From: Gemella haemolysans
GTDB lineage: Bacteria; Bacillota; Bacilli; Staphylococcales; Gemellaceae
Direction: 5' to 3'
Assembly: GCF_901873445.1 (NCBI RefSeq)
Contig: NZ_CABFLN010000064.1
Span: forward strand, 1-64,000
DNA: 64,000 nt
In this document: positions 8,893 through 18,263 of the stretch, in pieces
How positions within the stretch are numbered: the first letter of the stretch is position 1
Layout of the letters: every line of letters starts with the position of its first letter
The notes under the pieces: generated by a model
Seen by the model: the letters and a program-made list of their open reading frames with translations, nothing else
Databases searched by the model: none
What the model was told of the DNA's origin: nothing
Translations under genes and position numbers: made by a program

Positions 8893-9561
8893 CTACAATT
8901 TATCTGCAAATTTTACTTCATTAACAAATTCTAGTTCAGTTAATTTATTTATACTTTCTTCATCTAACTTTTCTAGCGACTCAACTACAAGTAAATTAGT
9001 TCCCTCTAAAATAGAACTAGAGTACTTCTCACTTACTTTTTTATCACCGAATACTTCATCAATTTTCATAGAAAGAGTTTTTTTATATTCATCTTTGAAC
9101 TTATAAAAAATGAAATAAGTTGGGAAGTCTCCTGATAAATTCACATCAAAACCTAATAATTCAAAAATAACCATCTTACCTCCACCTATTGATTTACCAA
9201 TAAGATCGAGACTATATCGACCAGCTTGAACTTCGATTTTCGCTGTATTCGGATGGATATGTTCAATTCCACTTTCAATGAACTCGAACTCCATTCCTAC
9301 TAATTTTGCATCATCTATACTTGTTCTTATACGTTTGTCAGATGTATTATATCCTAATAAGCCTCCAATAAGAGCAATATCTGTTCCGTGCCCTTTATAT
9401 GTTTCTTTAAACGAACCATATAATGTTATTTTTACATCTTCTGGTTGTCTTCCAAAAATATATCTCGTAAAAAGACCTATGCGGACTGCACCAGCCGTAT
9501 GTGAACTTGACGGTCCTACCATTACCGGACCTATAATATCAAATACACTTCTGTATTTCAT
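8893..9561 (-). CDS. sdaAB: L-serine dehydratase, beta subunit
   Basis: Partner subunit of SdaAA, 222 residues. The N-terminal GPSSSHTAGAVRIG signature (about 15-28) is diagnostic of the serine dehydratase beta domain. The C-terminal part (about 145-222) resembles the ACT-like regulatory region of the two-subunit enzymes. It starts two bases after the rnjA stop, so it is translationally linked to the RNase J1 gene, an arrangement I do not recall from Bacillus. Confidence 0.95.
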   Translation of the reverse strand: MKYRSVFDIIGPVMVGPSSSHTAGAVRIGLFTRYIFGRQPEDVKITLYGSFKETYKGHGTDIALIGGLLGYNTSDKRIRTSIDDAKLVGMEFEFIESGIEHIHPNTAKIEVQAGRYSLDLIGKSIGGGKMVIFELLGFDVNLSGDFPTYFIFYKFKDEYKKTLSMKIDEVFGDKKVSEKYSSSILEGTNLLVVESLEKLDEESINKLTELEFVNEVKFADKL

Positions 9562-9563
9562 AT

Positions 9564-11234
9564 TTACACCTCCAATATTGTTGGTAAAATAACAGGTTTT
9601 CTTCCTATCTCACTTTCTAAAAATTCCCCTAGAGATTCTAAAATTTGTTGTCTTACTTGGTACACTCCACATTCTTCGCTTGATAATGCTGATAAAACAG
9701 CTTCTTTAACCACTGCTTTAGATTGTCCAAATAATTCCATCGACTCATTAACATTAACGAATCCTCGACTTATTATATCCGGATTATTCATTAATTTTTT
9801 ATTTTCAAAGTCGATTGCAATTGAAACTACGATAACACCTTCTTCAGATAGTTCTTTTCTATCTTTAATTACAACACTTCCGATATCACCAATTCCAAGT
9901 CCATCAACATAAACATCTGATGCATCAAACTTACCAGCTACTCTTGCACTATCACTTGTTAATGCTAATACTTCTCCATTTTCCATAATAAATGAATTTT
10001 CTAATGGAATATCACATTCTGCTGCTGTTTGAGCATGAATAACCTGCATTCTATATTCACCGTGAATTGGCATGAAGTATTTCGGCTTAATAAGTCTAAA
10101 CATTAATTTTTGTTCTTCTTTCGAACCGTGCCCAGACGTATGAACATTGTTAACACTTGATGTAATAACATTCGCTCCAAGTTTTGATAATAAATCTATA
10201 TTTTTATTAATAGAAAGTGTATTCCCTGGAATTGCCGAACTCGCAAAAATTACAGTATCCGTTGGCATTATTGTAATTTTCTTATGTGTTCCATTTGCTA
10301 TTCTACTTAACGCTGCTAATTCTTCTCCTTGAGTTCCAGTACATAAAATAAGTAGTTTATTAGGATCTACTTGATTTAAGTACTTACTATTTACAAATGT
10401 TTCCTTAGGCGCTTTAATATACCCTAATTCTGTACCAATTTTAATAGCTTTCTCCATAGAGCGACCAAATACAACAATCTTTCTGCCATGTTCAATACAA
10501 GCTTCAACAACTTGTTTTACACGATATACGTTTGATGCGAATGTTGCAAATATTACCCTATGTTTTTCTTTACGAAGAATATTAGAAATAGTTTTACCTA
10601 CTTCTTTTTCACTTTGAGTAAATTCTGTTCTTTCTGAGTTTGTTGAATCAGAAAGTAAACACAATACTCCTTTTTCTCCTATTGCTGCCATTTTGTGTAA
10701 ATTTGATCCTTGCCCAACTGGAGTAAAGTCAAATTTAAAATCACCTGTATGAACAATATTCCCTTGTGGAGTATTTACAATAACTCCAAATGAATCTGGA
10801 ATAGAGTGAGTTGTGTTATGGAATGATACTTTTAAATATTTAAAACTTAACACAGTATCTTCATCAATAACATTAAGCTCAGCCTTAGCCAGTAGGTTAT
10901 GTTCTTCTAATTTTGATCTAATTAATCCTATTGCTAATGGTCCACCATAAATCGGTAAATTAACTTTTCTAAGTAAAAATGGTAATCCACCAATATGATC
11001 TTCGTGACCATGAGTAATAATCAATGCTTTTATTTTATCGACATTCTTTTCAATATATGAGTAATCTGGTATTACATAGTCAATTCCCAGTATATTATCT
11101 CCTGGGAACTTAACTCCAGCATCGATTATTATTATCTCATCTCGATATTGGATAGCATAGGTGTTTTTCCCGATTTCTCCTAAACCACCAATAGCAGCTA
11201 CACCTACTTCATTTTTTTTAATGATTTTATCCAT
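9564..11234 (-). CDS. rnjA: ribonuclease J1
   Basis: Beta-CASP metallo-beta-lactamase ribonuclease with 5'-3' exonuclease and endonuclease activity, central to mRNA turnover and 16S rRNA maturation in Firmicutes. 556 residues. HGHEDHIGG at 75-83 gives zinc ligands His75, His77, Asp79 and His80; VHTGDFKFD supplies a further metal ligand. The beta-CASP region includes the GTQGE motif, and the C-terminal SGHGS and PIHGE motifs are intact. It overlaps rpoY by 8 nt, the conserved rpoY-rnjA pair. Confidence 0.96.
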   Translation of the reverse strand: MDKIIKKNEVGVAAIGGLGEIGKNTYAIQYRDEIIIIDAGVKFPGDNILGIDYVIPDYSYIEKNVDKIKALIITHGHEDHIGGLPFLLRKVNLPIYGGPLAIGLIRSKLEEHNLLAKAELNVIDEDTVLSFKYLKVSFHNTTHSIPDSFGVIVNTPQGNIVHTGDFKFDFTPVGQGSNLHKMAAIGEKGVLCLLSDSTNSERTEFTQSEKEVGKTISNILRKEKHRVIFATFASNVYRVKQVVEACIEHGRKIVVFGRSMEKAIKIGTELGYIKAPKETFVNSKYLNQVDPNKLLILCTGTQGEELAALSRIANGTHKKITIMPTDTVIFASSAIPGNTLSINKNIDLLSKLGANVITSSVNNVHTSGHGSKEEQKLMFRLIKPKYFMPIHGEYRMQVIHAQTAAECDIPLENSFIMENGEVLALTSDSARVAGKFDASDVYVDGLGIGDIGSVVIKDRKELSEEGVIVVSIAIDFENKKLMNNPDIISRGFVNVNESMELFGQSKAVVKEAVLSALSSEECGVYQVRQQILESLGEFLESEIGRKPVILPTILEV

Positions 11235-11445
11235 TAACTTTCTCCACTTTAAAGTCTTCAGATTGTTTTTCGAACTCTAAGTATGCTTCACTTAATTCTT
11301 GAACAAGTTCTACATTGTAGTTTCTGTCATCTAAATACTTTCTTACTGCTGGTACTCCATCAGCTTCAACATATAACACTTGTGTGTTTTCTCTTACTGG
11401 GATTTCCTTTGAATTTTCTTGGTAAAATACTTTAAATACTGCCAT
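11227..11445 (-). CDS. rpoY: DNA-directed RNA polymerase epsilon subunit
   Basis: Small accessory RNA polymerase subunit of Firmicutes (formerly DUF1447, YkzG), 72 residues, beginning [20 protein letters not shown] as in Bacillus. It binds core polymerase near the secondary channel. It sits directly before rnjA with an 8-nt overlap, the standard pairing. Its start codon abuts the stop of the upstream GNAT/aminotransferase gene (TAATG), suggesting coupled translation. Confidence 0.93.
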   Translation of the reverse strand: MAVFKVFYQENSKEIPVRENTQVLYVEADGVPAVRKYLDDRNYNVELVQELSEAYLEFEKQSEDFKVEKVNG

Positions 11446-13019
11446 TAATAATCTCCTATCATTTCTTTTAATATATTTAATGTGTAATCTAATTCAGTTT
11501 TTGTTGTGTTAATATTTATAAATGAAAACTGTATAATATTTCTCTCTTGAAGATATGAACTCTTATAATGAATGAAAATATTATTTATTGCCAATGAAGC
11601 CCCTACATTTAGCGAGCTAATGTTTTCAGGTAATTCTACTGTTACAATTACCGGTGAAACTTCTTTTTCTTTAATTTTCATAATTGGCAGCCCTAATTCT
11701 TTAAGTCCAGCCTTCATGTACGAATATTTTTCTTGAACCTTTTCATATCTTTCATCTGTTTTAAAAGCATCTAAAGCTGTATTTAATGCTTCCATTAAAA
11801 TAGATGGTTGAGTAAAAGGTATTGATGTCATTTTATTAGCATAGTGTAAATCTAGATATAGCGGAGTGTTTCCCAATGGAACTAACTCGCAATTAGTACC
11901 TACAATTGCCAATCCAGCCACAGAACAAAAAGCCTTACCTGATGAACATGCTACATAATCAACATCTTTATAACTATATTTAATAGCACCTACTGCAGAT
12001 ACTGCATCAACTGCAAGCACTAAATTATTTTGTTTAACAATTTTTGTTATTTCTTCTAAATCATTTAATATTCCAACACTAGTTTCATTATGAACTAAAT
12101 AAACAAAATCATAATTTCCTGAGTTTAATTTTTCTGCTAAAATATTTAAATCAAAGCTTTCTCCAAACCCTACAGAATAACAATCAATATTTAATCCATG
12201 ACGTTTTGTTTCACGAACTAGCCTATTACCAAACTCACCGTTGGCTAAAACAAGACCATTATTAAGGTTTCTTCCTTTTAATTGTGCCATTATAGCTTCA
12301 TTAGCTAATGTAGCTGATCCATGTAATATAGTCGCTGTTTTAACATCTAAAATATTCTCTATTTTTGAAAGTGTATTTTTGGTCAAACTAACAAATTCAT
12401 TACTTCTATGTGAATATAACTGCTTAGATAGTTTTGCTATTACATCCTGTGATAAATCTACAGGTCCTGGTAAAAAGTTAATTCTTTGAGCTTTCGCCAT
12501 TCTATCAAGAACCTTATTTTCACTCTTAAATGAAAGATACATCGGCATATATTCAGCATCTTTAGTTCCTACGTTTTCATGGAATTTTGTAAAACCTAAA
12601 TGCTTGTAAAGTTTCTCTTGTCTAGTTGTGCCTGAAATAAACACAATATCATAGGCATTCTGAATAATATAATTAAATGTTCTTTGTAATAATTCTGTAA
12701 AAACTTTAGTTTTTCTATATTTTTCTTTTATTGATAATAATCTTATTTCTACAGGTTTTTTATAACTGCCTTTGTAATATTTATCTATATCATTAAGTTT
12801 TAAGTCTAAAGAAAACGGGCGTTGATCTGATAATGCAATCATACCAACTACATCGTTTTTCTTTTTGGCTATTATATATATGTTTTTATCATGAAATTTA
12901 TCTTTTAATTTTTTAGTTTCATTTTTTTCATGTTGAGGAATTTCTTCGACAAATGTTTCATAGTTTAACTTGAAAATTTGTTCATATTCTTCCGCTGTAT
13001 TTGCTATTTTATAAATCAT
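11445..13019 (-). CDS. GNAT acetyltransferase fused to class V aminotransferase
   Basis: A 524-residue bifunctional protein. Residues 1-165 form a GNAT-like domain: a VVGMIAL beta strand, [16 protein letters not shown] in the acetyl-CoA-binding loop region, and a terminal YKHLGFTKF. The acetyl-CoA loop departs from the classic Q/RxxGxG/A. Residues 178-524 form a PLP-dependent class V aminotransferase of the alanine-glyoxylate/serine-pyruvate or phosphonate transaminase type: [16 protein letters not shown] at 204-209, VDAVSAVGA with Asp338 for the PLP nitrogen, and SSGKAF with the Schiff-base Lys362. It heads the long operon with rpoY. The two activities may act in sequence on one amine, but no substrate can be assigned. 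Confidence 0.85.
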   Translation of the reverse strand: MIYKIANTAEEYEQIFKLNYETFVEEIPQHEKNETKKLKDKFHDKNIYIIAKKKNDVVGMIALSDQRPFSLDLKLNDIDKYYKGSYKKPVEIRLLSIKEKYRKTKVFTELLQRTFNYIIQNAYDIVFISGTTRQEKLYKHLGFTKFHENVGTKDAEYMPMYLSFKSENKVLDRMAKAQRINFLPGPVDLSQDVIAKLSKQLYSHRSNEFVSLTKNTLSKIENILDVKTATILHGSATLANEAIMAQLKGRNLNNGLVLANGEFGNRLVRETKRHGLNIDCYSVGFGESFDLNILAEKLNSGNYDFVYLVHNETSVGILNDLEEITKIVKQNNLVLAVDAVSAVGAIKYSYKDVDYVACSSGKAFCSVAGLAIVGTNCELVPLGNTPLYLDLHYANKMTSIPFTQPSILMEALNTALDAFKTDERYEKVQEKYSYMKAGLKELGLPIMKIKEKEVSPVIVTVELPENISSLNVGASLAINNIFIHYKSSYLQERNIIQFSFININTTKTELDYTLNILKEMIGDY

Positions 13020-13064
13020 AATTTTTCCCCATAACTTTATTTGGTTAAATTTTCTCTACACTAT

Positions 13065-13093
13065 ATCTTACCATAATTACAACTATTTTTCAA
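13065..13093 (-). promoter_or_regulatory. probable sigma-A promoter of the rpoY-rnjA-acpP operon
   Basis: On the minus strand, TTGAAA (13088-13093) is separated by 17 bases from TAAGAT (13065-13070), about 45 bases before the GNAT/aminotransferase start. The -10 is imperfect. Confidence 0.45.
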
Positions 13094-13169
13094 ATTAACA
13101 TGGTTGAAAAGTCAATAAATAACAAATTTATCAATTTATATTTTTAATATTGAATTTATAATACATTAC

Positions 13170-13204
13170 AAAATAAAGAAGACTCAAATTTACTTGAGTC
13201 TTCT
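13170..13204 (-). terminator. terminator of the ndh transcript
   Basis: An 11-bp perfect stem (13177-13187 with 13194-13204) with a 6-nt loop, followed by TTTATTTTG on the minus strand. Confidence 0.8.
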
Positions 13205-13231
13205 AAACAAACATATTTAATAAAAATATTA

Positions 13232-14422
13232 TTAAAGAATACGTTGATTTTTAAGTGCTGTAACGAAGTCTGTTAATTCGTAAATTGCTTTAGCTTCGAT
13301 AATTTTTTTAAGTTTAGCAGCTTTGAATCCTTTAGCTTTTTTACCACCCATAACATCAGCGATTCCATCTTTGTGTCCTAATGAACATACGACACCACGG
13401 TTGATGTATTTGAAGTCTCCAACTTGTTTCCCGCTAATTCTAGCTCCTACGTATGCTCCCATTTGGTTAGCGATTTGAGCTGTTGTTGGGTAAGGTCTTT
13501 CTTGACCAGTTTCGATGAATGCAGCACAGTCACCTACGATGTAAATCTCATCGTGTCCTGGTACTGTTAATTGTTGTGTAGTTACTAGACGTCCACGTTT
13601 AGCAAGTTCTGGGAAAGCTTCGTCCATAAGTTTGTTACCACGAACTCCAGCAGTCCATACTAGTGTAGAAGCATATAAATCTTTTCTTTCCCCATCAACT
13701 TCGATAGTGAAACTATCTTTAGTAGCACCTTTAATTCCAGCACCTAGAATGATTTCAATTCCATTGTCTTCTAAGTATTTTCTTGCATAGTCACTATATT
13801 CTTTAGTGAACATTGGTAGTAATGTTGGAGCAGCATCTAATCCGTAAATTTTAACTAATTTTTCATCAATTCCGTATTTAGAACATAATTCTTTTTTACG
13901 GTGAACAAGCTCACCAAGGAATTCCATACCAGCTAATCCAGTTCCACCTACGATAACTGAAATATCTTTTACATCTTTTTCTTCACTTGTTGCATATTTT
14001 CTAAAGTTATCTTCTAATGTAGCAGCAATTTTTTCTGCAGCATTAACATTAGCGATTGGTAATGCATTTTCAGCCATACCTTCAATTCCAAATGTTTCAG
14101 GTTGGAATCCTAATCCAACAACTAGTACATCATAGTCAAGTTCATGTTTTTTAGTTAATACTAATTTTTTCTCTGTATCAATTTTAATTACTTCATCTTG
14201 AACAAATTCCACACCTGGAGATACTAAATCTTTAATATCGATACAAATATCTTTTGCTGGAATATTTCCAGCTGAAACTTCGTGTAAGTTTACTGTATCA
14301 TAGTGGTAAGAGTTTTTATTTACTAAAGTAACTTTCACCTCTCCAGCTTTAGCAGCCTTTTTTAATCCTTTTAATGTCGTAAGTCCTGCGTATCCAGCAC
14401 CTAAAATAACTACGTTTTTCAT
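13232..14422 (-). CDS. ndh: type II NADH dehydrogenase (NAD(P)/FAD oxidoreductase)
   Basis: Monotopic flavoprotein expected to pass electrons from NADH to quinone without pumping protons. 396 residues. The N-terminal FAD-binding GAGYAG is at 8-13, the second nucleotide-binding motif VGGTGLAG lies near 158-165, and the FAD-closing block IYVGDCAAF-like IYIVGDCAAF lies near 297-306. A C-terminal segment rich in Lys and Ala could be the membrane-binding helix. It is transcribed with the HesB-like gene 36 bases upstream. A ferredoxin- or menaquinone-linked paralogue cannot be excluded, but NDH-2 is the best reading. Confidence 0.85.
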   Translation of the reverse strand: MKNVVILGAGYAGLTTLKGLKKAAKAGEVKVTLVNKNSYHYDTVNLHEVSAGNIPAKDICIDIKDLVSPGVEFVQDEVIKIDTEKKLVLTKKHELDYDVLVVGLGFQPETFGIEGMAENALPIANVNAAEKIAATLEDNFRKYATSEEKDVKDISVIVGGTGLAGMEFLGELVHRKKELCSKYGIDEKLVKIYGLDAAPTLLPMFTKEYSDYARKYLEDNGIEIILGAGIKGATKDSFTIEVDGERKDLYASTLVWTAGVRGNKLMDEAFPELAKRGRLVTTQQLTVPGHDEIYIVGDCAAFIETGQERPYPTTAQIANQMGAYVGARISGKQVGDFKYINRGVVCSLGHKDGIADVMGGKKAKGFKAAKLKKIIEAKAIYELTDFVTALKNQRIL

Positions 14423-14458
14423 AGTATTAATTTCTCCTTTTATCTGTTATTTTGTATT

Positions 14459-14821
14459 TTATCCACAGCAGCAACCGTTTCCACAGCAACCACCATCTTC
14501 GTCATCATAAATTTCAATCATATTTGGATTATGTAGTGTAAATTCACTTCCAAATTCATCTTGAACATAATCGATTTCAAGACCTTTTAAAAGAAGCTCA
14601 TCTTCTTCATTAACAAGAACTTTAAGGTCTCCAAAGTTAAGTACTTTATCACCGTCTTCTAGTTCATCCTTAATATCAATAGCGTAATGCATTTGTGTTC
14701 CTTCTAAAGCGATAGAAATTTTTAAGAAACTATCACGTTTATCAGCATCAAATAACATTTCTTGGAATTTACCAACCGCTACATCTGTTATCAAAATTAA
14801 TTGATTATCTGTATTAGCCAT
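14459..14821 (-). CDS. HesB/IscA-like protein with cysteine-rich tail
   Basis: A 120-residue protein with the HesB-like (iron-sulfur biosynthesis) fold: LILITDVAVGKFQEML at the start, a central LKISIALEGTQMHYAI, and FTLHNPN near the end. The first conserved Cys of true A-type carriers is missing. Instead, the acidic C-terminus ends in GGCCGNGCCCG, five cysteines in residues 112-119. Such a tail could bind iron, copper or a cluster; that is inference. It is cotranscribed with ndh and divergent from a NifU-domain gene, so the context supports a role in cluster supply. Confidence 0.75.
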   Translation of the reverse strand: MANTDNQLILITDVAVGKFQEMLFDADKRDSFLKISIALEGTQMHYAIDIKDELEDGDKVLNFGDLKVLVNEEDELLLKGLEIDYVQDEFGSEFTLHNPNMIEIYDDEDGGCCGNGCCCG

Positions 14822-15261
14822 AAAATGTTTCCCTCTTTATTTTTTATTTTCTATTTATTATTATAACTGTTTTTCTAATAAAATAACAGTATCTTGCTTA
14901 TATTTTATAAAATAATTTGTGAATATTTTATGAATTTTTTAAAAGCAATTAAATTTACATAATTCTATTTTATTAGTATAGTTACTTATGCTATTTAATA
15001 GGTTTCTATTAATATTAATTTCTAATACCAATTACATCAAAATTTACAATTGTAGGTATTTTTTAAAAAATTTGTTTTTCTTTAACTATACATTTAAATA
15101 TTCACCTTTATCGTTGACTTCCCTCACAATATTATTCTATATTATTTCTATAAAAGATTCTACTACATTCTATTTAATAAAACTTTATCCTTATTTAATA
15201 TTTATATGTAAACTATTTTGAAATTGTTTGCAATATCAATTATTTATGTCTTCATGCTTTA
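14822..15261. other. AT-rich divergent intergenic region
   Basis: No gene is supported here. The region must hold the promoter of the HesB-like/ndh pair: a minus-strand TATAAT lies at 14860-14865, about 40 bases before the start codon, but its -35 (TGTTAT at 17-bp spacing) is poor. The remainder up to 15261 has no clear repeats or hairpins. Confidence 0.4.
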
Positions 15262-15290
15262 TTGACTTTTTTTGGGGGGACCAGTATAAT
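15262..15290 (+). promoter_or_regulatory. strong sigma-A promoter of the NifU-domain gene
   Basis: TTGACT (15262-15267), a 17-bp spacer containing a G6 run, and TATAAT (15285-15290). This is the best promoter match in the window. The start codon is 24 bases downstream. Confidence 0.85.
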
Positions 15291-15313
15291 ATCTATAGAG
15301 AGGTGGATTCGTT

Positions 15314-15568
15314 TTGAATAAAGAGTATTATGAAACTGTTGATAAAATTAAATTTGAGTTAGAAAAAATACGCCCTAAACTTATTAAAGATGGTGGAAAT
15401 ATAGAATTTATTAATTTTAAGAATGGGATTTTAAAAATTAGATTTTTAGGTGAATGTGCACATTGCGAACTATCACACATTACATTAAAATATGCAATTG
15501 AAAAAACTATTGTTGAAAAAATACCAGAAGTGAATAAAGTAATAGAAGTAAAAATGAGCGTTGTTTAG
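15314..15568 (+). CDS. NifU C-terminal domain protein (Fe-S scaffold)
   Basis: An 84-residue stand-alone NifU C-terminal domain. LIKDGGNIEFINF and the CAHCELS motif (the CxxC that binds a labile [4Fe-4S] cluster) are intact. The start is TTG, preceded by AGAGAGGTGG at proper spacing; no ATG in frame fits. Proteins of this size (Nfu/YutI type) deliver clusters to apo-targets. It is transcribed away from the HesB-like gene from a near-consensus promoter and ends in its own terminator. Confidence 0.88.
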   Translation: MNKEYYETVDKIKFELEKIRPKLIKDGGNIEFINFKNGILKIRFLGECAHCELSHITLKYAIEKTIVEKIPEVNKVIEVKMSVV

Positions 15569-15581
15569 ACGTTCTTTTTTT
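15556..15581 (+). terminator. terminator of the NifU-domain gene
   Basis: A short 6-bp stem with one G-U pair (15556-15561 with 15569-15574) enclosing the stop codon, then seven T on the plus strand. Confidence 0.55.
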
Positions 15582-15601
15582 ATTTTCATTAACTATAAAA
15601 A

Positions 15602-15630
15602 TAAAAAAAGAGTAGATTTTCATCTACTCT
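15602..15630 (-). terminator. terminator of tRNA-Arg
   Basis: A 9-bp perfect stem (15609-15617 with 15622-15630) with a 4-nt loop, followed on the minus strand by seven T. Confidence 0.88.
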
Positions 15631-15636
15631 AAGCGA

Positions 15637-15710
<74 letters not shown>

Positions 15711-15929
15711 ATATTTAATGATTACCTCTCTCTGAAGTACTTTAATAGTATATCAATTTTTCAATATTATGTCAATACTTTTTTGAAGATAAATACAATA
15801 TTTTTTATATAGAATTTACTTTGGGAATTCACCTATTTTTTATATATAAAATTTAATTTTCATTACATAATTTATATCAAACTTTTAAATATGCTAAGAA
15901 AAAAATCGTTACCGTTTCGTTACATTTAT

Positions 15930-15968
15930 AAAAAAAAGGAAAACCGAAGTGTCTCAAACGGCTTTCCT
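15930..15968 (-). terminator. terminator of rpsO
   Basis: A 10-bp stem with one G-U pair (15937-15946 with 15959-15968) followed by seven T on the minus strand. It stands 17 bases after the rpsO stop. Bases 15711-15929 hold nothing else I can support. Confidence 0.85.
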
Positions 15969-15984
15969 ATAAGCTTTTTAAAAA

Positions 15985-16257
15985 TTATCTTCTTAATCCT
16001 AGAGCTTTAATTAATTCACGGTATCTTTGGATATCTTTTTTAATTAAGTAATCTAGTAAGTGACGACGACGGAAAACTTTTTTAAGTAATCCACGACGAC
16101 CTGCGTGATCTTTTTTGTGAGTGTTTAAGTGCTCAGTTAAAGCATCGATTTCTGCAGTTAAAACTGCGATTTGTACTTCTGGAGAACCAGTATCTGATTC
16201 GTGAGTACGGAATTTAGCGATAATTTCTTGTTTTCTTTCTTGACTAATTGCTGCCAT
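15985..16257 (-). CDS. rpsO: 30S ribosomal protein S15
   Basis: Primary 16S rRNA-binding protein of the small subunit. 90 residues from [10 protein letters not shown], the family-typical start; it is preceded by ATGGAGG eight bases upstream. A start five codons earlier would sit inside that ribosome-binding site, so I rejected it. Conserved [12 protein letters not shown] and RRRHLLDYL blocks are intact. It is monocistronic here, with its own promoter, leader and terminator, next to ribF and truB. Confidence 0.97.
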   Translation of the reverse strand: MAAISQERKQEIIAKFRTHESDTGSPEVQIAVLTAEIDALTEHLNTHKKDHAGRRGLLKKVFRRRHLLDYLIKKDIQRYRELIKALGLRR

Positions 16258-16340
16258 TGCAATTTCCTCCATATAATTTTATTTTGCGACCTTAATCCTA
16301 GTGTAGAACCTGGAGGGTTTCTATACCACGAATAAGGAAC
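16258..16340 (-). promoter_or_regulatory. structured 5' leader of rpsO, candidate S15 autoregulatory site
   Basis: On the minus strand, CCTTA (near 16333-16337) can pair with TAAGG (near 16290-16294). They enclose a bulged hairpin in which GTATAGAAACC (16316-16326) pairs with GGTTCTAC (16303-16310). Such nested stems are expected of S15-binding leaders. The match is structural only; I did not compare it with a covariance model. Confidence 0.5.
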
Positions 16341-16347
16341 ATAAGTA

Positions 16348-16376
16348 ATTGTACACTATTTTTTGTAATAATTCAA
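16348..16376 (-). promoter_or_regulatory. sigma-A promoter of rpsO
   Basis: On the minus strand, TTGAAT (16371-16376), a 17-bp spacer and TACAAT (16348-16353) stand just upstream of the rpsO leader. Confidence 0.75.
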
Positions 16377-16411
16377 GAGATAACATTTAAAATCAATATA
16401 TAAATATGATT

Positions 16412-17335
16412 TTAATAATCTTTTTCTTCAGAAGCTTTTTTATCAAGTTTAAGTTGCTCTTTAAGATGATCAAAACTCTCAAATTTTTGTTCTTTTCTTA
16501 AAAATTCATAGAAAAAAATTTCTATTTTTTCATCATATATATCTTCATCAAAATCTAAAATATGTGTTTCAATAAATTTTTTATTTTTCTCTGTTGAAAC
16601 AGTTGGATTATACCCAATATTAGTAATTGATTTATAAATTTCACCATGAATTTTTATTTTTGTAATATATACTCCATTTATTTCCGGGAGAAGATACTTC
16701 TCTGATAATTGGAGATTAGCTGTCGGAAAATTAATAGTTCTTCCTAACTGTCTACCTTTAACTACTAAACCAGATATAGAATAGTATCTACCAGCATACT
16801 CTTTATATTTTTCAAAATCTCCATCTCGAACAAATCTTTTTAAAGCTGTTGTAGATATTTTTTCGCCATTTATAGCTTGTTCTTTTTGAACACTAATTTC
16901 TATTCCATTTTCTTCAATTAATTTTGGAGTTCCTAAACCTTTATTTCCAAATCTGTAATCGAATCCGCAAAATACCTTATCTACATTTAACTCTTTTAAA
17001 ATAAATTCTATAAAATCTTCTGCAGATAAATTTTGCAATTTTTCATTAAATTCTAAATAATAAACTTCATCAACACCTAAACTCTCTAATAACTCATTTT
17101 TTTTATTTATTGGCGTTAATAACTCTTCACTAGTCTTTCCAAAGTACTCCTTTGGACTTTTATCAAGTGTTATTACAATAGACTTAAAGCCTTCAGTAGC
17201 TGCACTTACTGTATCACCTATAATTTTTTGATGTGCATTGTGAATACCATCAAAAAAACCTAAAGCTGCTACTCTTCTTACATTATCTTTTTTTATTTCA
17301 CTAATATCTGAAATATTAAATATTTCCATCTTCAT
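16412..17335 (-). CDS. ribF: bifunctional riboflavin kinase / FAD synthetase
   Basis: Phosphorylates riboflavin to FMN and adenylates FMN to FAD. 307 residues. The N-terminal nucleotidyltransferase domain has GFFDGIHNAHQKII near 27-40, the HxGH-like motif with Asn in place of Gly. The C-terminal kinase domain carries GRQLGRTINFPTANL near 193-207 with the PTAN motif. It starts four bases after truB; the ribosome-binding site is weak and a second Met at codon 3 is an alternative. The truB-ribF pair is conserved in Bacilli. Confidence 0.95.
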   Translation of the reverse strand: MKMEIFNISDISEIKKDNVRRVAALGFFDGIHNAHQKIIGDTVSAATEGFKSIVITLDKSPKEYFGKTSEELLTPINKKNELLESLGVDEVYYLEFNEKLQNLSAEDFIEFILKELNVDKVFCGFDYRFGNKGLGTPKLIEENGIEISVQKEQAINGEKISTTALKRFVRDGDFEKYKEYAGRYYSISGLVVKGRQLGRTINFPTANLQLSEKYLLPEINGVYITKIKIHGEIYKSITNIGYNPTVSTEKNKKFIETHILDFDEDIYDEKIEIFFYEFLRKEQKFESFDHLKEQLKLDKKASEEKDY

Positions 17336-17339
17336 CTAC

Positions 17340-18263
17340 CTACTCTATTATTTTTGGAAATGTAGTTTTTACAGATAACAATTCATCATCTTTATCTTCC
17401 AAATAATATATTGCTATCGCTTCATTTTCATAAGTAAAAACTATTCCATCTGTAAAATCATGATCCGGAAATTGATTTCTTCTAAATCTTAAACCGTTCA
17501 TTACTTGTTTTGCTCTAAATTTTGGTATTTCTACAAATTTGTATTCTTCTAGAGCATATTCTTTCCTTAGAAGTTTTTCTTCTAAGGTTTCATCTTTTAG
17601 ATGTTGTTCTACCTCAGAGAGTGTTAAACAATTATCCAATGTTATTTTACCACTTCTAGTTCTAGTTAATTTACTCATGGTACTTGGTAAATTTAGTTTT
17701 TCACCTATACTAGTAGCAATTGTTCTGACATAGGTCCCTTTTCCACAATTTATATCTATAGAAAAATAAAACTTATCATCTTTATAATATTCACTATTTT
17801 CTATAAATGAAATGTTATAAATATTTACTTTCCTAGTTGGAATTTCTACATCAAATTGGCCACGTCTAGCATACTCATATAATTTTCTACCATTGACTTT
17901 AATAGCTGAATATATAGGTGGCTTTTGCTCTATTTCACCAATCATAGATTTAAGAATTTCTTTAATTTTATCTACGCTAATGTCAGTAACTTTACATTCT
18001 TCAACAACTTCTCCTGTAAGATCTTCAGTCGTAGTTTTAATTCCCAAACATACTTCTGCTCTATAACTTTTACCTAAATCCATTGCATAATCACTAACTT
18101 TAGTCGCTCCTCCTAATAAGAGAAGCAACACTCCATCTACCTCAGGATCTAATGTACCAGAATGACCTATTTTTTTCATTTGAAGAATTCTTCTAGCTCT
18201 AAATACAACATCATGACTAGTAATTCCACGTTCTTTATAAATTGGTAAAATACCTTCAAACAT
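17340..18263 (-). CDS. truB: tRNA pseudouridine-55 synthase
   Basis: Makes the universal pseudouridine 55 in the T loop of tRNAs. 307 residues. HSGTLDPEVDGVL contains the catalytic Asp39; KPPIYSAIKVNGRKLYEYAR and GTYVRTIA are further TruB signatures. The C-terminal extension (about 235-307) fits the family's variable tail. Its start overlaps the last base of zur (ATGA-type coupling), placing it in the cshB-nfo-zur-truB-ribF transcript. Confidence 0.95.
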   Translation of the reverse strand: MFEGILPIYKERGITSHDVVFRARRILQMKKIGHSGTLDPEVDGVLLLLLGGATKVSDYAMDLGKSYRAEVCLGIKTTTEDLTGEVVEECKVTDISVDKIKEILKSMIGEIEQKPPIYSAIKVNGRKLYEYARRGQFDVEIPTRKVNIYNISFIENSEYYKDDKFYFSIDINCGKGTYVRTIATSIGEKLNLPSTMSKLTRTRSGKITLDNCLTLSEVEQHLKDETLEEKLLRKEYALEEYKFVEIPKFRAKQVMNGLRFRRNQFPDHDFTDGIVFTYENEAIAIYYLEDKDDELLSVKTTFPKIIE

